NCBI RefSeq assembly: GCF_000724485.1 | Contig: NZ_CP007739.1 | Coordinates: 2,154,843-2,218,842 of the forward strand | Origin: Bacillus methanolicus MGA3 | GTDB taxonomy: Bacteria > Bacillota > Bacilli > Bacillales > Cytobacillaceae | Direction: 5' to 3' | Length of the DNA: 64,000 nucleotides | Part shown: one piece after another, positions 63,852 through 64,000 of the stretch | Position numbering within the stretch: position 1 is the stretch's first letter | Layout: each line of letters opens with the position of its first letter | Notes under the pieces: generated by a model | The model's database searches: none | The model's input: the letters and a program-made list of their open reading frames with translations, nothing else | What the model was told of the DNA's origin: nothing | Translations under genes and position numbers: made by a program

Positions 63852-64000
63852 TTACATTTTATGACCGCCAACGAGAGTCGCCCGGTGTCTGGCTGTTCCG
63901 GCTTCCGTATAGGAAACTGCCCGCAGCAATGCCCCTGATCCAAACCGGCTGCGAATGCGATCGACAGCATAACCGAGTTCGTGTTTTTTCCAGCCGTTTA
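63852..64000 (-). CDS. Y-family DNA polymerase (UvrX/YqjW-like), 3' end only
   Basis: The last 48 codons of a gene entering from the right edge read NGWKKHELGYAVDRIRSRFG, then SGALLRAVSYTEAGTARHRA and TLVGGHKM before TAA. The LGYAVDRIRSRFG and final RA..VGGH parts are the C-terminal signature of UvrX/YqjW-type translesion polymerases. The following YolD-like gene supports the call. The catalytic domain is outside the window. Confidence 0.75.
   Translation of the reverse strand, partial: NGWKKHELGYAVDRIRSRFGSGALLRAVSYTEAGTARHRATLVGGHKM

Overview
The window reads as a core-chromosome segment of a spore-forming member of the Bacillaceae. It is A+T-rich by eye, uses AGGAGG-type ribosome binding sites throughout with several TTG and GTG starts, and carries many sporulation and germination genes. 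Gene order largely follows the Bacillus subtilis stretch cmk - sleB - gudB - recS - serA - sigX - res - dacB - scpAB - lysA - spoVA - sigF - dacF - xerD - fur - spoIIM - nudF - yqk. The species cannot be named from the sequence alone. No rRNA, tRNA, CRISPR array, transposase or prophage was seen.

Layout. 1-5.6 kb: plsC/cmk, a c-di-GMP PilZ receptor (motI), the cortex-lysis pair ypeB/sleB and the membrane protease prsW. 5.7-16.2 kb: asparaginase, ypdA, glutamate dehydrogenase gudB, mecB, the ypbG-F-E-D/recS/ypbB set, and ferredoxin on the opposite strand. 16.2-20.7 kb: riboflavin transporter ribU behind an FMN riboswitch, serA, a PHP phosphatase and an M23 peptidase. 20.8-29.7 kb: sigX/rsiX, resDE, resABC (cytochrome c maturation) and rluB. 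29.8-37 kb: spmAB/dacB, a superoxide dismutase, ypuI, scpAB, a YjcZ-like micropeptide, ypuF and ribT. 37-44.4 kb: lysA, a shortened spoVA cluster, the spoIIA operon and dacF. 44.4-52.5 kb: pdp-punA-deoB, xerD, yqzK, fur, spoIIM, yqxK and nudF. 52.6-64 kb: yqkF and yqkE, then a more variable stretch (hmp/nsrR, scoAB with a thiolase stub, HMG-CoA lyase, yqkD, cydAB), then yqkB, a YolD-like gene and the 3' end of a Y-family polymerase gene.

How the parts work together. Sporulation signals can be read in order: a sigma-H promoter before spoIIAA, a sigma-F promoter before dacF, and a sigma-G -10 element before spoVAA. Oxygen and nitric-oxide adaptation is represented by resABCDE, an hmp/nsrR pair with two matching NsrR operators, and cydAB behind Rex-like sites. 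A PerR-like box lies over the fur promoter, and sigX has its own autoregulatory ECF promoter.

Main oddities: spoVAB is followed directly by spoVAF with no spoVAC, AD, AEb or AEa; ribT stands alone without the rib operon; a thiolase gene is cut to about 50 codons next to scoAB; six degenerate 21-22 bp tandem repeats lie between yqkF and yqkE; and gudB has the undisrupted form. I did not find a clearly new multi-gene system. The most interesting points are these lineage-specific rearrangements and a few micropeptides.
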